NCBI RefSeq assembly: GCF_014650915.1
Contig: NZ_BMVW01000001.1
Span: forward strand, 1,366,113-1,430,112
Source: Streptomyces poonensis
GTDB lineage: Bacteria; Actinomycetota; Actinomycetes; Streptomycetales; Streptomycetaceae
Direction: 5' to 3'
Length of the DNA stretch: 64,000 nucleotides
In this document: positions 23,838-32,773 of the stretch, piece by piece
Numbering within the stretch: position 1 is the first letter of the stretch
How the letters are laid out: each line of letters begins with the position of its first letter
The notes under the pieces: generated by a model
What the model was told of the DNA's origin: nothing
The model's database searches: none
The model's input: the letters and a program-made list of their open reading frames with translations, nothing else
Position numbers and translations under genes: made by a program

Positions 23838-25417
23838 CGCCCCGCCCGGCCCGGCCGGTCCGACCGTCGACCGCATCCGCCCGACCGGCCTCCAAGGCTC
23901 CCGGGCGGCTCCGCCGCGCTCTGACGCGCACCGTGCTCGGCACCCTGGCGGCCGCCGTCGTCGCCACGCCGTTCGTCGCGACCTGGAGCTACGACGCCCA
24001 TCGCCGCGCGGTGTCCGAGCAGGCGCCCGCCCCGGCCGGCGGCTCCGACGCCCGGCCCCGGACGCCCGCCGCCCGGCACCCCTCCGCCCCCGTCGTCCTC
24101 GCCTACCACGACGTCGCCCCGCACCCGCACAGCCGCTACACGGTCAGCCCGGAGCGGCTCGACGCCCAGTTGTCCGCGCTCCGCGCCACGGGCCACCGCG
24201 CCCTGTCCACCGAGGAGTTCGTCCGCTACCTCGCCACCGGCCGGCCACCCGCCCCGCGCAGCGTCTACCTCACCTTCGACGACGGCACCCGCGGTCTGTG
24301 GGCGTACGCGGACCCGATCCTGGCCAAGCACCGTATGAAGGCCGCCACCTACCTGATCACCGGCATGGTGGGCACCCGCCGCCCCTACTACCTGACCTGG
24401 CCGGAGGTGCACCGGATGGCCGGCTCCGGCCGCTGGGACTTCCAGGCCCACACCCACGACGGCCACCACCGCGCGGCCGTCGACGCCTCCGGACGGCACG
24501 GCTCGGTGCTGGCCAACCGGCTGTGGCGGCCCGGTCCCGGGCGGCTGGAGACGGAGGCGGAGTACCGCCGCCGCGTCGAGGCGGACCTCGACCGGTCCGC
24601 GCGTGCCTTCGCCCACCAAGGGCTGCCCGCGCCCCGGCTGTTCGCCTACCCCTTCTCGGAGACCGGCGCGCGGACCAACCTCGCGGGCCGGAACACATCC
24701 GTCCTGGAGCGCCTGCTGCGCGCCCGGTACGCCGCCACGCTCACCAACACCACCCCGCGCCCGCTGCCCGCGGGACCGCGCGCCGCGGCGGCCGGGCAGG
24801 TGCGCCGGCTGGAGGTGCTGCGGAGCACCACCCCCGAGGAGCTGCTGCGGGCGGTGGACGCGTGGGCGTCGAGCACGCCGGGCGACGCGCCCCGGCCGCT
24901 GCGGCAGCCGGGCGGGTGGGAGTTCCCCGGCAGTCCCCCGGGCACCGGCCTGGCGGCGTTGACCGGCCTCGGCTCGCCGCACCGGACGTATGTGTCCGCG
25001 GTGCACCGGCCCATGTCCACGGCGGACTGGAGCAGCTACCGGGTGACCGCCCGGGCCGACGGCCTGCGCGGCACCGGCACCGGGGTCTCCGTCGAGGTCG
25101 GCCACGGCGGCGGGTATCCGTGCACCCTCACGGTCGGCGCGCGCGGACTGCGCGTGACGCTACGGCGGCCGGACGGGGAGCGCCGCGCGCTGGCGACCCG
25201 CCGGCTGGCCCCGTCGGCGGCCCACCGTCTGACCCTGCGCACGGCACCGGGAACCGTCCGCGTCACGGTCGACACCACCTCGTTCGTCGTACGGCTCCCG
25301 GAGCGGGCCACGGCGGCGCGGACGAGCGGGGGCATCGCCCTCGGTGTCCGCAACGAGTCGCCGGGCACGCCCTGGCCCCGCTTCACCTCGCTGCGTGTGT
25401 CACCGGGAAGTACGTAG
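23834..25417 (+). CDS. membrane-anchored polysaccharide deacetylase with C-terminal jelly-roll-like domain
   Basis: A protein of 527 residues from GTG 23834 (4-bp overlap upstream). An N-terminal anchor (~30-52) is followed by a disordered stretch and a NodB/PgaB-type CE4 domain (~85-300). It shows YHDV, TFDD (147-150) with the catalytic Asp and a metal Asp, metal histidines in HTHDGH (206-211), and LFAYPFSETG. The C-terminal ~140 residues (MSTADWSSYRVTARADG, VSVEVGHGGGYPCTLTVG, TSGGIALGVRNESPG) look like a concanavalin-type beta-sandwich and may bind the polymer. It probably removes acetyl groups from the exported polymer outside the membrane. Last gene of the operon; a strong hairpin follows. 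Confidence 0.88.
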   Translation: MTPRPARPVRPSTASARPASKAPGRLRRALTRTVLGTLAAAVVATPFVATWSYDAHRRAVSEQAPAPAGGSDARPRTPAARHPSAPVVLAYHDVAPHPHSRYTVSPERLDAQLSALRATGHRALSTEEFVRYLATGRPPAPRSVYLTFDDGTRGLWAYADPILAKHRMKAATYLITGMVGTRRPYYLTWPEVHRMAGSGRWDFQAHTHDGHHRAAVDASGRHGSVLANRLWRPGPGRLETEAEYRRRVEADLDRSARAFAHQGLPAPRLFAYPFSETGARTNLAGRNTSVLERLLRARYAATLTNTTPRPLPAGPRAAAAGQVRRLEVLRSTTPEELLRAVDAWASSTPGDAPRPLRQPGGWEFPGSPPGTGLAALTGLGSPHRTYVSAVHRPMSTADWSSYRVTARADGLRGTGTGVSVEVGHGGGYPCTLTVGARGLRVTLRRPDGERRALATRRLAPSAAHRLTLRTAPGTVRVTVDTTSFVVRLPERATAARTSGGIALGVRNESPGTPWPRFTSLRVSPGST

Positions 25418-25436
25418 GACACGCAGCAGAGAACGC

Positions 25437-25484
25437 CCGAGGGCGGCACCCCCTGTCGAACAGAACAGGGAGTGCCGCCCTCGG
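25437..25484. terminator. bidirectional terminator between exopolysaccharide operon and groEL
   Basis: CCGAGGGCGGCA-CCCCCTGT pairs with ACAGGG-AGTGCCGCCCTCGG (25437-25484) with an 8-nt loop. It lies between the convergent deacetylase and groEL genes. Confidence 0.85.
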
Positions 25485-25521
25485 TACTTTCGGCGGACGA
25501 GGTCCGATCCGGAGAACCGGA

Positions 25522-27252
<1,731 letters not shown>

Positions 27253-27271
27253 TCACCGACCCGGTCCTTCG

Positions 27272-27298
27272 TTGTCACTCTCACCTTCAGAGTGCTAA
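27272..27298. promoter_or_regulatory. CIRCE operator, promoter-proximal copy
   Basis: TTGTCACTC-N9-GAGTGCTAA (27272-27298) matches CIRCE (TTAGCACTC-N9-GAGTGCTAA) at 16 of 18 arm positions. It lies in the 5' leader of groEL, about 130 bp upstream of ATG 27144, and is a binding site for HrcA. Confidence 0.9.
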
Positions 27299-27303
27299 CG
27301 CAA

Positions 27304-27333
27304 TGATTAGCACTCGGCACCTGCGAGTGCAAG
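27304..27333 (-). promoter_or_regulatory. groEL promoter with second CIRCE operator
   Basis: Minus-strand TTGCAC (27332-27327) and TAATCA (27309-27304) are spaced 17 bp, a good vegetative promoter. The spacer holds most of a second CIRCE, TTAGCACTC-N9-GAGTGCAAG (27307-27333 on the plus strand), so HrcA would block polymerase directly. Confidence 0.85.
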
Positions 27334-27390
27334 GTGCGCCCGCGGAGCGGGCCCTTCGGAGGCGCCCCCGGGCCCCCGCACGGGTCGGCC

Positions 27391-27430
27391 CCCGGACGGC
27401 CCCGGACGGCCCCGGACGGCCCCGGACGGC
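27391..27430. repeat. four perfect tandem copies of a 10-bp GC repeat
   Basis: CCCGGACGGC is repeated four times head-to-tail (27391-27430), with partial copies on both sides. It lies between the groEL promoter and the terminator of the cold-shock gene. No coding role; a likely slippage hotspot. Confidence 0.85.
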
Positions 27431-27444
27431 CCCGGGCAAGGCGA

Positions 27445-27484
27445 AAGGCCCGCACCCCGGGTTCTCCCCTGGGTGCGGGCCCTT
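27445..27484 (-). terminator. terminator of the cold-shock gene
   Basis: AAGGCCCGCACCC (27445-27457) pairs with GGGTGCGGGCCCTT (27471-27484), downstream of the csp stop at 27530. Confidence 0.8.
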
Positions 27485-27529
27485 CGAAGACGAACGCAGA
27501 ACGTGGCTGCGATACAGTCGGCGCGCGCG

Positions 27530-27733
27530 TCAGCCGGCCACGCGGACCATGTCCGCCTGCGGCCCCTTCTGGCCCTGCGAGATCTCGAACTCGACCCGCT
27601 GACCCTCCTCCAGAGTGCGGTAGCCGTCCATCTGGATCGCGCTGTAGTGGACGAATACATCCGCACCACCGTCGACCGCGATGAAGCCGTACCCCTTCTC
27701 CGCGTTGAACCACTTGACGGTGCCCTGAGCCAT
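27530..27733 (-). CDS. cold-shock protein (CspA family)
   Basis: A protein of 67 residues starting at ATG 27733 (an in-frame upstream start at 27763 would add ten atypical residues). Single OB-fold cold-shock domain: [18 protein letters not shown] with RNP1 (KGYGFI) and RNP2 VFVHYSAI, ending PQADMVRV. It binds single-stranded RNA and DNA and acts as an RNA chaperone. Its predicted transcript has a leader of about 100 nt with a stable hairpin, as in cold-shock genes whose expression is post-transcriptionally controlled. Resembles the abundant ScoF/SC7.0 proteins of Streptomyces. Confidence 0.95.
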   Translation of the reverse strand: MAQGTVKWFNAEKGYGFIAVDGGADVFVHYSAIQMDGYRTLEEGQRVEFEISQGQKGPQADMVRVAG

Positions 27734-27795
27734 GCCTAACTCCCCTATTACTGGCCCTTGCACAGATCCACACTTCGCGGACCCGGGTCAGACCT

Positions 27796-27817
27796 CACCC
27801 CCCAACGGTTGGGGGTG
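27796..27817 (-). promoter_or_regulatory. leader hairpin of the cold-shock mRNA
   Basis: CACCCCC-CAA-CGG-TTG-GGGGTG (27796-27817) folds into a compact stem about 65 nt before the ATG, inside the predicted 5' leader. Possible RNA thermosensor or stability element (inference). Confidence 0.45.
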
Positions 27818-27844
27818 TGCGCCGGAACGCGTCGACCGCGGCTG

Positions 27845-27872
27845 AATGTATCTGTCCAACTGCCGTCTGCAA
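27845..27872 (-). promoter_or_regulatory. predicted promoter of the cold-shock gene
   Basis: Minus-strand TTGCAG (27872-27867) and TACATT (27850-27845) with a 16-bp spacer. Start near 27838, giving a leader of about 105 nt. The rest of 27873-28097 is lower-GC DNA in which no gene was recognised. Confidence 0.5.
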
Positions 27873-28097
27873 CAGGTCAATCGGACGAGAATTCTGGACA
27901 CGAGCGGTCGGGAATGTACGGAGAATTCCCTTGAATTCAGGGCAAGTCGGGCCTGACAAAGGGAACAAATTGCGCAAAAGCCCTGCACACTTTGGCTACA
28001 TCATGTCGGGCGTCAACCGGGAAGTCATAAGCGCGGGCTCCGTATCTCATACGAGAAACGAACCAGGTTCCCCAACTGTACCGCGCTCAACCAAGCA

Positions 28098-28136
28098 GAA
28101 TTGCCCCCTCCGCTTCTCTCACGGAGGGGGCAATTC
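28098..28136 (-). terminator. terminator downstream of the cysO-type gene
   Basis: GAATTGCCCCCTCCG (28098-28112) pairs perfectly with CGGAGGGGGCAATTC (28122-28136) around a 9-nt loop, downstream of the sulfur-carrier gene that ends at 28175. Confidence 0.85.
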
Positions 28137-28146
28137 GATGAACTTA

Positions 28147-28164
28147 CGGTAACCGCGGTTACCG
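28147..28164. promoter_or_regulatory. 18-bp perfect palindrome
   Basis: CGGTAACCGCGGTTACCG is a perfect 18-bp palindrome 11 bp after the sulfur-carrier stop codon and before the terminator hairpin. It is too symmetric to be likely by chance. It could be a protein-binding site or a second hairpin of the same terminator. Confidence 0.5.
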
Positions 28165-28174
28165 AGGGTAATAA

Positions 28175-28450
28175 TCAGCCGCCGGCGACGGCCGGGATGA
28201 TGGAGACGCCCGCCCCGTCCGGGGTCGCCGTCTCCAGGCCCTGCTCGAAACGGACGTCGTCGTCGTTGACGTACACGTTCACGAACCGGCGCAGCTTGCC
28301 CTGGTCGTCCAGGACGCGCCCGCCGATACCCGTGTGGTTCTTGTCCAGGTCGGCGATGACCTCGGCGAGCGTCGCACCCTCGGCGCTCACCTCCGACTGA
28401 CCGCCGGTGTAGGTGCGCAGGATGGTGGGGATGCGGACGGTGACGCTCAT
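28175..28450 (-). CDS. cysO: CysO-type sulfur-carrier protein (MoaD/ThiS family)
   Basis: A protein of 91 residues starting at ATG 28450 with a GGAGGTCCC ribosome site. Beta-grasp fold: VTVRIPTILRTYTGGQ, LRRFVNVYVNDDDVRFEQGL and the C-terminal SIIPAVAGG, the diglycine that carries a thiocarboxylate. It closely resembles mycobacterial CysO, which with CysM makes cysteine from O-phosphoserine and is processed by Mec. No cysM or mec lies next to it here. It is probably transcribed with thrC (91 bp upstream), as is common in Actinobacteria, so the SAM riboswitch may control both genes. Confidence 0.88.
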   Translation of the reverse strand: MSVTVRIPTILRTYTGGQSEVSAEGATLAEVIADLDKNHTGIGGRVLDDQGKLRRFVNVYVNDDDVRFEQGLETATPDGAGVSIIPAVAGG

Positions 28451-28541
28451 GGGTGGGACCTCCTGGTGACTACTGGTGGGGCGGCGCCCGCTGAGGGACG
28501 CGGGGCGGTGCGAGGCGGCAGAGGGGCCGGCCGCGGCGCGG

Positions 28542-29858
28542 CTACGCGAGTCCGGCCTCGCGGAACGCGTCGAGGCTCGGGCGGATGGTCGCGGTGAGGC
28601 CGGTGCCGGCCACCGCGTCCAGCGTCTTGAGGCCGTCGCCGGTGTTGAGGACGACGGTCGTCTTCTCCGGGTCGAGGAGACCGTTCTTGATCAGCTTGCG
28701 GGTGACACCGACGGTCACACCGCCCGCCGTCTCGGCGAAGATGCCCTCGGTCCGGGCCAGCAGCCTGATCGCGTCCACGATCTCCGCGTCGTCTACGTCC
28801 TCCACCGCACCGCCCGTACGGCGCGCGATGTCGAGGACGTACGGCCCGTCGGCGGGGTTGCCGATGGCGAGCGACTTGGCGATGGTGTCCGGCTTCTGCG
28901 GGCGGACGACGTCGTGGCCGTCCTTGTAGGCCGTCGACACCGGCGAGCAGCCCTCGGCCTGCGCGCCGAAGATCTTGTACGGCCTGTCCTCGACGAGCCC
29001 CAGCTTGATCAGCTCCTGCAGCCCCTTGTCGATCTTCGTGAGCTGGGAGCCGGAGGCGATCGGGACGACGATCTGGTCGGGGAGCCGCCAGCCCAGCTGC
29101 TCGCAGATCTCGTACGCGAGGGTCTTGGAGCCTTCGGCGTAGTACGGCCGCAGGTTGACGTTGACGAAGCCCCAGCCCTCGCCGGCCGGGTCGCCGATGA
29201 GCTCGGAGCAGAAGCGGTTGACGTCGTCGTAGTTGCCCTGGATACCGACGAGGTCACCGCCGTAGACGGCGGCCATGACGACCTTGCCCTGCTCCAGGTC
29301 GTGCGGGATGAACACGCAGGAGCGGAAGCCCGCGCGGGCGGCGGCCGCGCCGACGGCGCCGGCGAGGTTGCCCGTGGAGGAGCAGGAGAGGGTGGTGAAG
29401 CCGAAGGCGCGCGCGGCCTCCAGCGCCTGGGCGACGACGCGGTCCTTGAAGGAGTGCGTCGGGTTGCCCGAGTCGTCCTTCACGTACAGGCCGCCGGTCA
29501 CGCCGAGTTCGCGCGCCAGGTTGTCGGCCTGGACGAGCTTGGTCCAGCCGGGGTTGAGGTTCGGCTTCCCGGCGACGTCGGCCGGGACGGGCAGCAGGGG
29601 CGCGTAGCGCCAGATGTTCGCGGGGCCGGACTCGATGCGCCGGCGCAGTTCCTCGGTGTCGTACGCGGAGAAGTCGTACGCGATCTCCAGCGGCCCGAAA
29701 CACTCCTCGCAGGCGAACACCGGGCCGAGCGGGACGCGGTGGCCGCACTCGCGACAGGACAGCGCGGCGGCGGGTCCGAGATCGACGGAGCCGGAGTTCG
29801 CGGTGGCGGAGTTCGCAGCGGCGGAGTCGGTGGAGGTTGCAGCAGTCTGCACAGCCAT
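28542..29858 (-). CDS. thrC: threonine synthase
   Basis: A protein of 438 residues from ATG 29858; an upstream in-frame ATG (29891) lies inside the riboswitch and is rejected. Converts O-phosphohomoserine to threonine with PLP. An N-terminal zinc-ribbon-like Cys set (35, 38, 50, 53), THSFKDR with PLP-Lys138, CSSTGNLAGAVGAAAA (phosphate/PLP site) and C-terminal LNTGDGLKTLDA. The ribosome site GGAGAAAGGG directly follows the riboswitch. O-phosphohomoserine derives from homoserine, which also feeds methionine, so SAM control fits the branch point. Followed by the sulfur-carrier gene. Confidence 0.95.
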   Translation of the reverse strand: MAVQTAATSTDSAAANSATANSGSVDLGPAAALSCRECGHRVPLGPVFACEECFGPLEIAYDFSAYDTEELRRRIESGPANIWRYAPLLPVPADVAGKPNLNPGWTKLVQADNLARELGVTGGLYVKDDSGNPTHSFKDRVVAQALEAARAFGFTTLSCSSTGNLAGAVGAAAARAGFRSCVFIPHDLEQGKVVMAAVYGGDLVGIQGNYDDVNRFCSELIGDPAGEGWGFVNVNLRPYYAEGSKTLAYEICEQLGWRLPDQIVVPIASGSQLTKIDKGLQELIKLGLVEDRPYKIFGAQAEGCSPVSTAYKDGHDVVRPQKPDTIAKSLAIGNPADGPYVLDIARRTGGAVEDVDDAEIVDAIRLLARTEGIFAETAGGVTVGVTRKLIKNGLLDPEKTTVVLNTGDGLKTLDAVAGTGLTATIRPSLDAFREAGLA

Positions 29859-29877
29859 GGAGGCGAGGCCCTTTCTC

Positions 29878-30047
29878 CTCATCTTCCTCACGACGCACCT
29901 CGCCGTGAGACGGATTTGGCACCTTCCCTAGCCGGGAGCCCCGCGGAGTCGATCAGCGGTCGTCGATGACCGGTCGATCGCTACGAGAGCCGGCTGGAGG
30001 GTTGCCGGGGCTTCATCGGGCCGTGTCCCTCTGCCCCTCTGGATGAG
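29878..30047 (-). ncRNA. SAM-I (S-box) riboswitch upstream of thrC
   Basis: Read on the minus strand, the conserved SAM-I core is visible: CTCATCCAGAGGGGCAGAGG, GGCCCGATGAAGCCCCGGCA, then AACCCTCC, and AAGGTGCCAAATCC. A P4-like stem CTCACG...CGTGAG follows. The P1 arms CTCATC (30047-30042) and GATGAG (29883-29878) pair. The 3' arm of P1 runs straight into the GGAGAAAGGG ribosome site of thrC, so SAM binding could hide the ribosome site. In other bacteria SAM-I controls methionine or cysteine genes; here it would restrain threonine synthesis or tune the homoserine branch. Divergent promoter region follows (30048-30206). Confidence 0.9.
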
Positions 30048-30206
30048 CGGTATGCGGTTGTGAACGTCGGTGACCCCCGACATGCGATGGTCATCCGCGT
30101 TGTTCAAGACTGTAACCGACGGCCAGGACAGTTGAGATAGACGTCCGAACCGCGAGATGGATCACACATGCACCCTGTGTGATCGAAGAGGGAGGAGCCC
30201 CAGGCT

Positions 30207-31163
30207 GTGCTGGAAGAAGTCGAGCGCTGGCTGAGCGCACGCTCCTGGTCCGTGACCGATCGCCCGCCGCACCAGCTCATGGCGGCGAAACGTGCCACGG
30301 GCCAGTCGGTCAGCGTCGTTCTGCCCGCGCTCAACGAGGAGGCGACGGTCGGCGACATCGTCGCCGCGATCCGCCGCGACCTCGTGGAGGCGACACCGCT
30401 CGTCGACGAGATAGTCGTCGTCGACTCGGGGTCGACGGACCGCACCTCCGCGGTGGCCGCCGCCGCGGGCGCCAGAGTCGTCCACCGGGACGAGATCCTC
30501 CCGCGCATCCCGGCCGTGCCCGGCAAGGGCGAGGTGCTGTGGCGCTCCCTCCTCGTCGCCCAGGGGGACATCATCTGTTTCATCGACGCGGATCTGCGGG
30601 AGTTCTCGTCCGACTTCGTCTCCGGGATCGTGGGCCCGCTGCTCACCGACCCCGAGACCCAGCTGGTCAAGGCGATGTACGACCGTCCGTTCACCGCCTC
30701 CGGGGGCGTCCCGGCCGGGCAGGGCGGCCGGGTGACCGAGCTGATGGCCCGCCCGCTGCTCAACATGCACTGGCCGCAGCTCGCGGGCTTCGTCCAGCCG
30801 CTCGGCGGCGAGTACGCGGCCCGCCGCTCGCTGCTGGAGCGGCTGCCGTTCCCGGTCGGGTACGGCGTCGAGCTGGGCATGCTGGTCGACGCGCTGCACC
30901 TGGTCGGCCTCGACGCCCTGGCCCAGGTCGACGTCGGCGTCCGCAGGCACCGCCACCAGGACGGCCAGGCGCTCGGCCGGATGGCCGCCGCGATCTACCG
31001 CACGGCCCAGCTCCGGCTGGCCCGCGGCCACCTCGTCCGCCCGGCCCTCACCCAGTTCGAGCGGGGCGAGGACGGTTTCGAACCGCGCACGTACTCGGTG
31101 GACACGGAGGAGCGGCCGCCGATGGTGGAGATCGAGGAGTACGCGGCCAGGAGAGCGGCGTAG
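30207..31163 (+). CDS. gpgS: glucosyl-3-phosphoglycerate synthase
   Basis: A protein of 318 residues from GTG 30207 with GGAGGAG upstream. GT81 enzyme that joins glucose from a nucleotide sugar to 3-phosphoglycerate, the first step to glucosylglycerate and, in mycobacteria, methylglucose lipopolysaccharides. Motifs are SVVLPALNEEATVGDIV, IVVVDSGSTDRT, FIDADLREF (metal DAD), GYGVELGMLVDA and the RHRHQDGQALGRMA close to the end. The neighbour otsA makes trehalose 6-phosphate, so the pair points to compatible-solute synthesis. Divergent from thrC. Confidence 0.93.
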   Translation: MLEEVERWLSARSWSVTDRPPHQLMAAKRATGQSVSVVLPALNEEATVGDIVAAIRRDLVEATPLVDEIVVVDSGSTDRTSAVAAAAGARVVHRDEILPRIPAVPGKGEVLWRSLLVAQGDIICFIDADLREFSSDFVSGIVGPLLTDPETQLVKAMYDRPFTASGGVPAGQGGRVTELMARPLLNMHWPQLAGFVQPLGGEYAARRSLLERLPFPVGYGVELGMLVDALHLVGLDALAQVDVGVRRHRHQDGQALGRMAAAIYRTAQLRLARGHLVRPALTQFERGEDGFEPRTYSVDTEERPPMVEIEEYAARRAA

Positions 31164-31233
31164 ACCGTGCGGGGCGCGGGGAACTCGTACCAGCGGCTTG
31201 TATCAGAAGCCTGTATACGGATGAGACATACGT

Positions 31234-31260
31234 TTGAGTCTTTCCACCTCGGGCTAGGTT
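31234..31260 (+). promoter_or_regulatory. predicted promoter of otsA, possibly leaderless
   Basis: TTGAGT (31234-31239) and TAGGTT (31255-31260) with a short 15-bp spacer end 7 bp before ATG 31268. The gene has no ribosome site, which fits a leaderless transcript. The short spacer makes this tentative. Confidence 0.35.
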
Positions 31261-31267
31261 GAGGCGT

Positions 31268-32704
31268 ATGGCTTCCGCATCCCCCAACGGTGCCCGTGTC
31301 CTCGTCGCGTCCAACCGCGGCCCGGTCTCGTACTCGCTGGACGAGGCCGGTGAGCTCACCTCCAGGCGTGGCGGCGGCGGGCTGGTGTCCGGCCTGTCGG
31401 CCATCGGCCCGGACGCAGACGCCGTATGGGTCTGCTCGGCGCTCGGCGACGGCGACCGCGAGGCGGTACGGCGGACCGGCGGCGCCCTGGACCCCCAGGA
31501 CACCGGCGGTCAGCGCGTACGCATGCTGGACATCGCCGCCGACGTGCACGCGGACGCGTACAACGGCATCGCGAACTCGGTGCTGTGGTTCGTCCACCAC
31601 ATGCTGTACCAGACGCCCTTGGAGCCGGTCTTCGACGCGGAGTTCCGGCGGCAGTGGGCGGCGTACGAGGCGTTCAACCGCGCGTTCGCCGAGGCGCTGG
31701 CCGAGGAGGCGGGCGAGGGCGCGGCGGTGCTCGTGCAGGACTACCACCTGGTGCTGGTGCCCCGGATGCTCCGCGAGCTCCGCCCGGACCTGCGGATCGG
31801 GCACTTCTCGCACACACCGTGGGCGCCGCCGGAGTACTTCCGGCTGCTGCCCGACGACATCGCGGCGCAGGTGCTGGGCGGCATCCTCGGCGCGGACCGG
31901 GCGGCCTTCCTCACCCGGCGCTGGGCGGACGCGTTCACGGAGTGCTGCCGCACCGTGCTGGGGCCCGGCATCCCCTCGGGCACCCGCATCGGGGTGCACG
32001 GGCTGGGTGCCGACGCGGACTTCCTGCGCGAGCGGTCCCGCAGGGCGGACGTGGACGAGCGGATGGCGGCGCTCAGGGAGCAGATCGGCACGGCACCGGA
32101 CGGCACCCCCCGCAGGACGATCGTCCGGGTCGACCGGACCGAGCTGTCGAAGAACATCGTGCGTGGACTGCTGGCCTACCGGCAGCTGCTCGAGGACCGC
32201 CCGGAGTGGCGCGAACGGGTGGTGCACGTGGCGTTCGCGTACCCGTCCCGGCAGGACCTGGCCGTCTACCGGGACTACACGGCCGAGGTGCAGCGCCTGG
32301 CCGACGAGATCAACTCCCAGTACGGGACGCCCGGCTGGACCCCGGTGGTCCTGCACGTGAAGGACGACTTCGCCCGCTCGCTCGCCGCGTACCGGCTGGC
32401 GGACGTGGCGCTGGTCAACCCCATCCGGGACGGGATGAACCTGGTCGCCAAGGAGGTGCCGGTCGTCTCCGACGGGGGCTGCGCGCTGGTGCTGTCGCGG
32501 GAGGCGGGCGCGTACGAGGAACTGGGCGAGGACGCCATCACGGTGAACCCGTACGACATCACCGGCACGGCCGCCGCGCTGGCCGCCGCGCTGGCCCTGC
32601 CGGACGACGAGCGCGCCGAACGCAGCAAGCGCCTGGCCGCCGCGGCGACCGCGCTCCCCCCGGCCCAGTGGTTCCTGGACCAGCTGCGGGAGCTGGAGGG
32701 CTGA
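31268..32704 (+). CDS. otsA: alpha,alpha-trehalose-phosphate synthase (GT20)
   Basis: A protein of 478 residues from ATG 31268. Transfers glucose from a nucleotide sugar to glucose 6-phosphate, giving trehalose 6-phosphate. GT20 motifs: VLVASNRGPVSY, GGGGLVSGL, VLVQDYHLVLVPRML, IGHFSHTPWAPPEYF, GVHGLGADADFL, RVDRTELSKNIVRGL, NPIRDGMNLVAKE and SREAGAYEELGEDAI (sugar-nucleotide clamp). otsB follows convergently. No ribosome site; possibly leaderless. Confidence 0.95.
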   Translation: MASASPNGARVLVASNRGPVSYSLDEAGELTSRRGGGGLVSGLSAIGPDADAVWVCSALGDGDREAVRRTGGALDPQDTGGQRVRMLDIAADVHADAYNGIANSVLWFVHHMLYQTPLEPVFDAEFRRQWAAYEAFNRAFAEALAEEAGEGAAVLVQDYHLVLVPRMLRELRPDLRIGHFSHTPWAPPEYFRLLPDDIAAQVLGGILGADRAAFLTRRWADAFTECCRTVLGPGIPSGTRIGVHGLGADADFLRERSRRADVDERMAALREQIGTAPDGTPRRTIVRVDRTELSKNIVRGLLAYRQLLEDRPEWRERVVHVAFAYPSRQDLAVYRDYTAEVQRLADEINSQYGTPGWTPVVLHVKDDFARSLAAYRLADVALVNPIRDGMNLVAKEVPVVSDGGCALVLSREAGAYEELGEDAITVNPYDITGTAAALAAALALPDDERAERSKRLAAAATALPPAQWFLDQLRELEG

Positions 32705-32732
32705 CGGGAGCTGGAGGGCCCACAGGATCAGC

Positions 32733-32769
32733 AGGGGCCGGGCCGGCGGGAGCCGCGGCCCGGCCCCTT
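32733..32769. terminator. convergent terminator between otsA and otsB
   Basis: AGGGGCCGGGCC (32733-32744) pairs with GGCCCGGCCCCTT (32757-32769), between the facing stops of otsA (32704) and otsB (32774). Confidence 0.75.
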
Positions 32770-32773
32770 CCCC

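Noticed and set aside
27391..27430. CRISPR-like repeat array
   Set aside because: The 10-bp units are contiguous without spacers, so this is a simple tandem repeat.
27817..28152. 111-codon plus-strand frame in the gap between csp and the cysO-type gene
   Set aside because: It crosses the csp promoter and the cysO terminator, has atypical low third-position GC and no ribosome site.
29859..29891. Upstream start for thrC (ATG 29891)
   Set aside because: It would translate the P1/P4 end of the SAM riboswitch and the ribosome site; MRKMRRK has no counterpart in the family.
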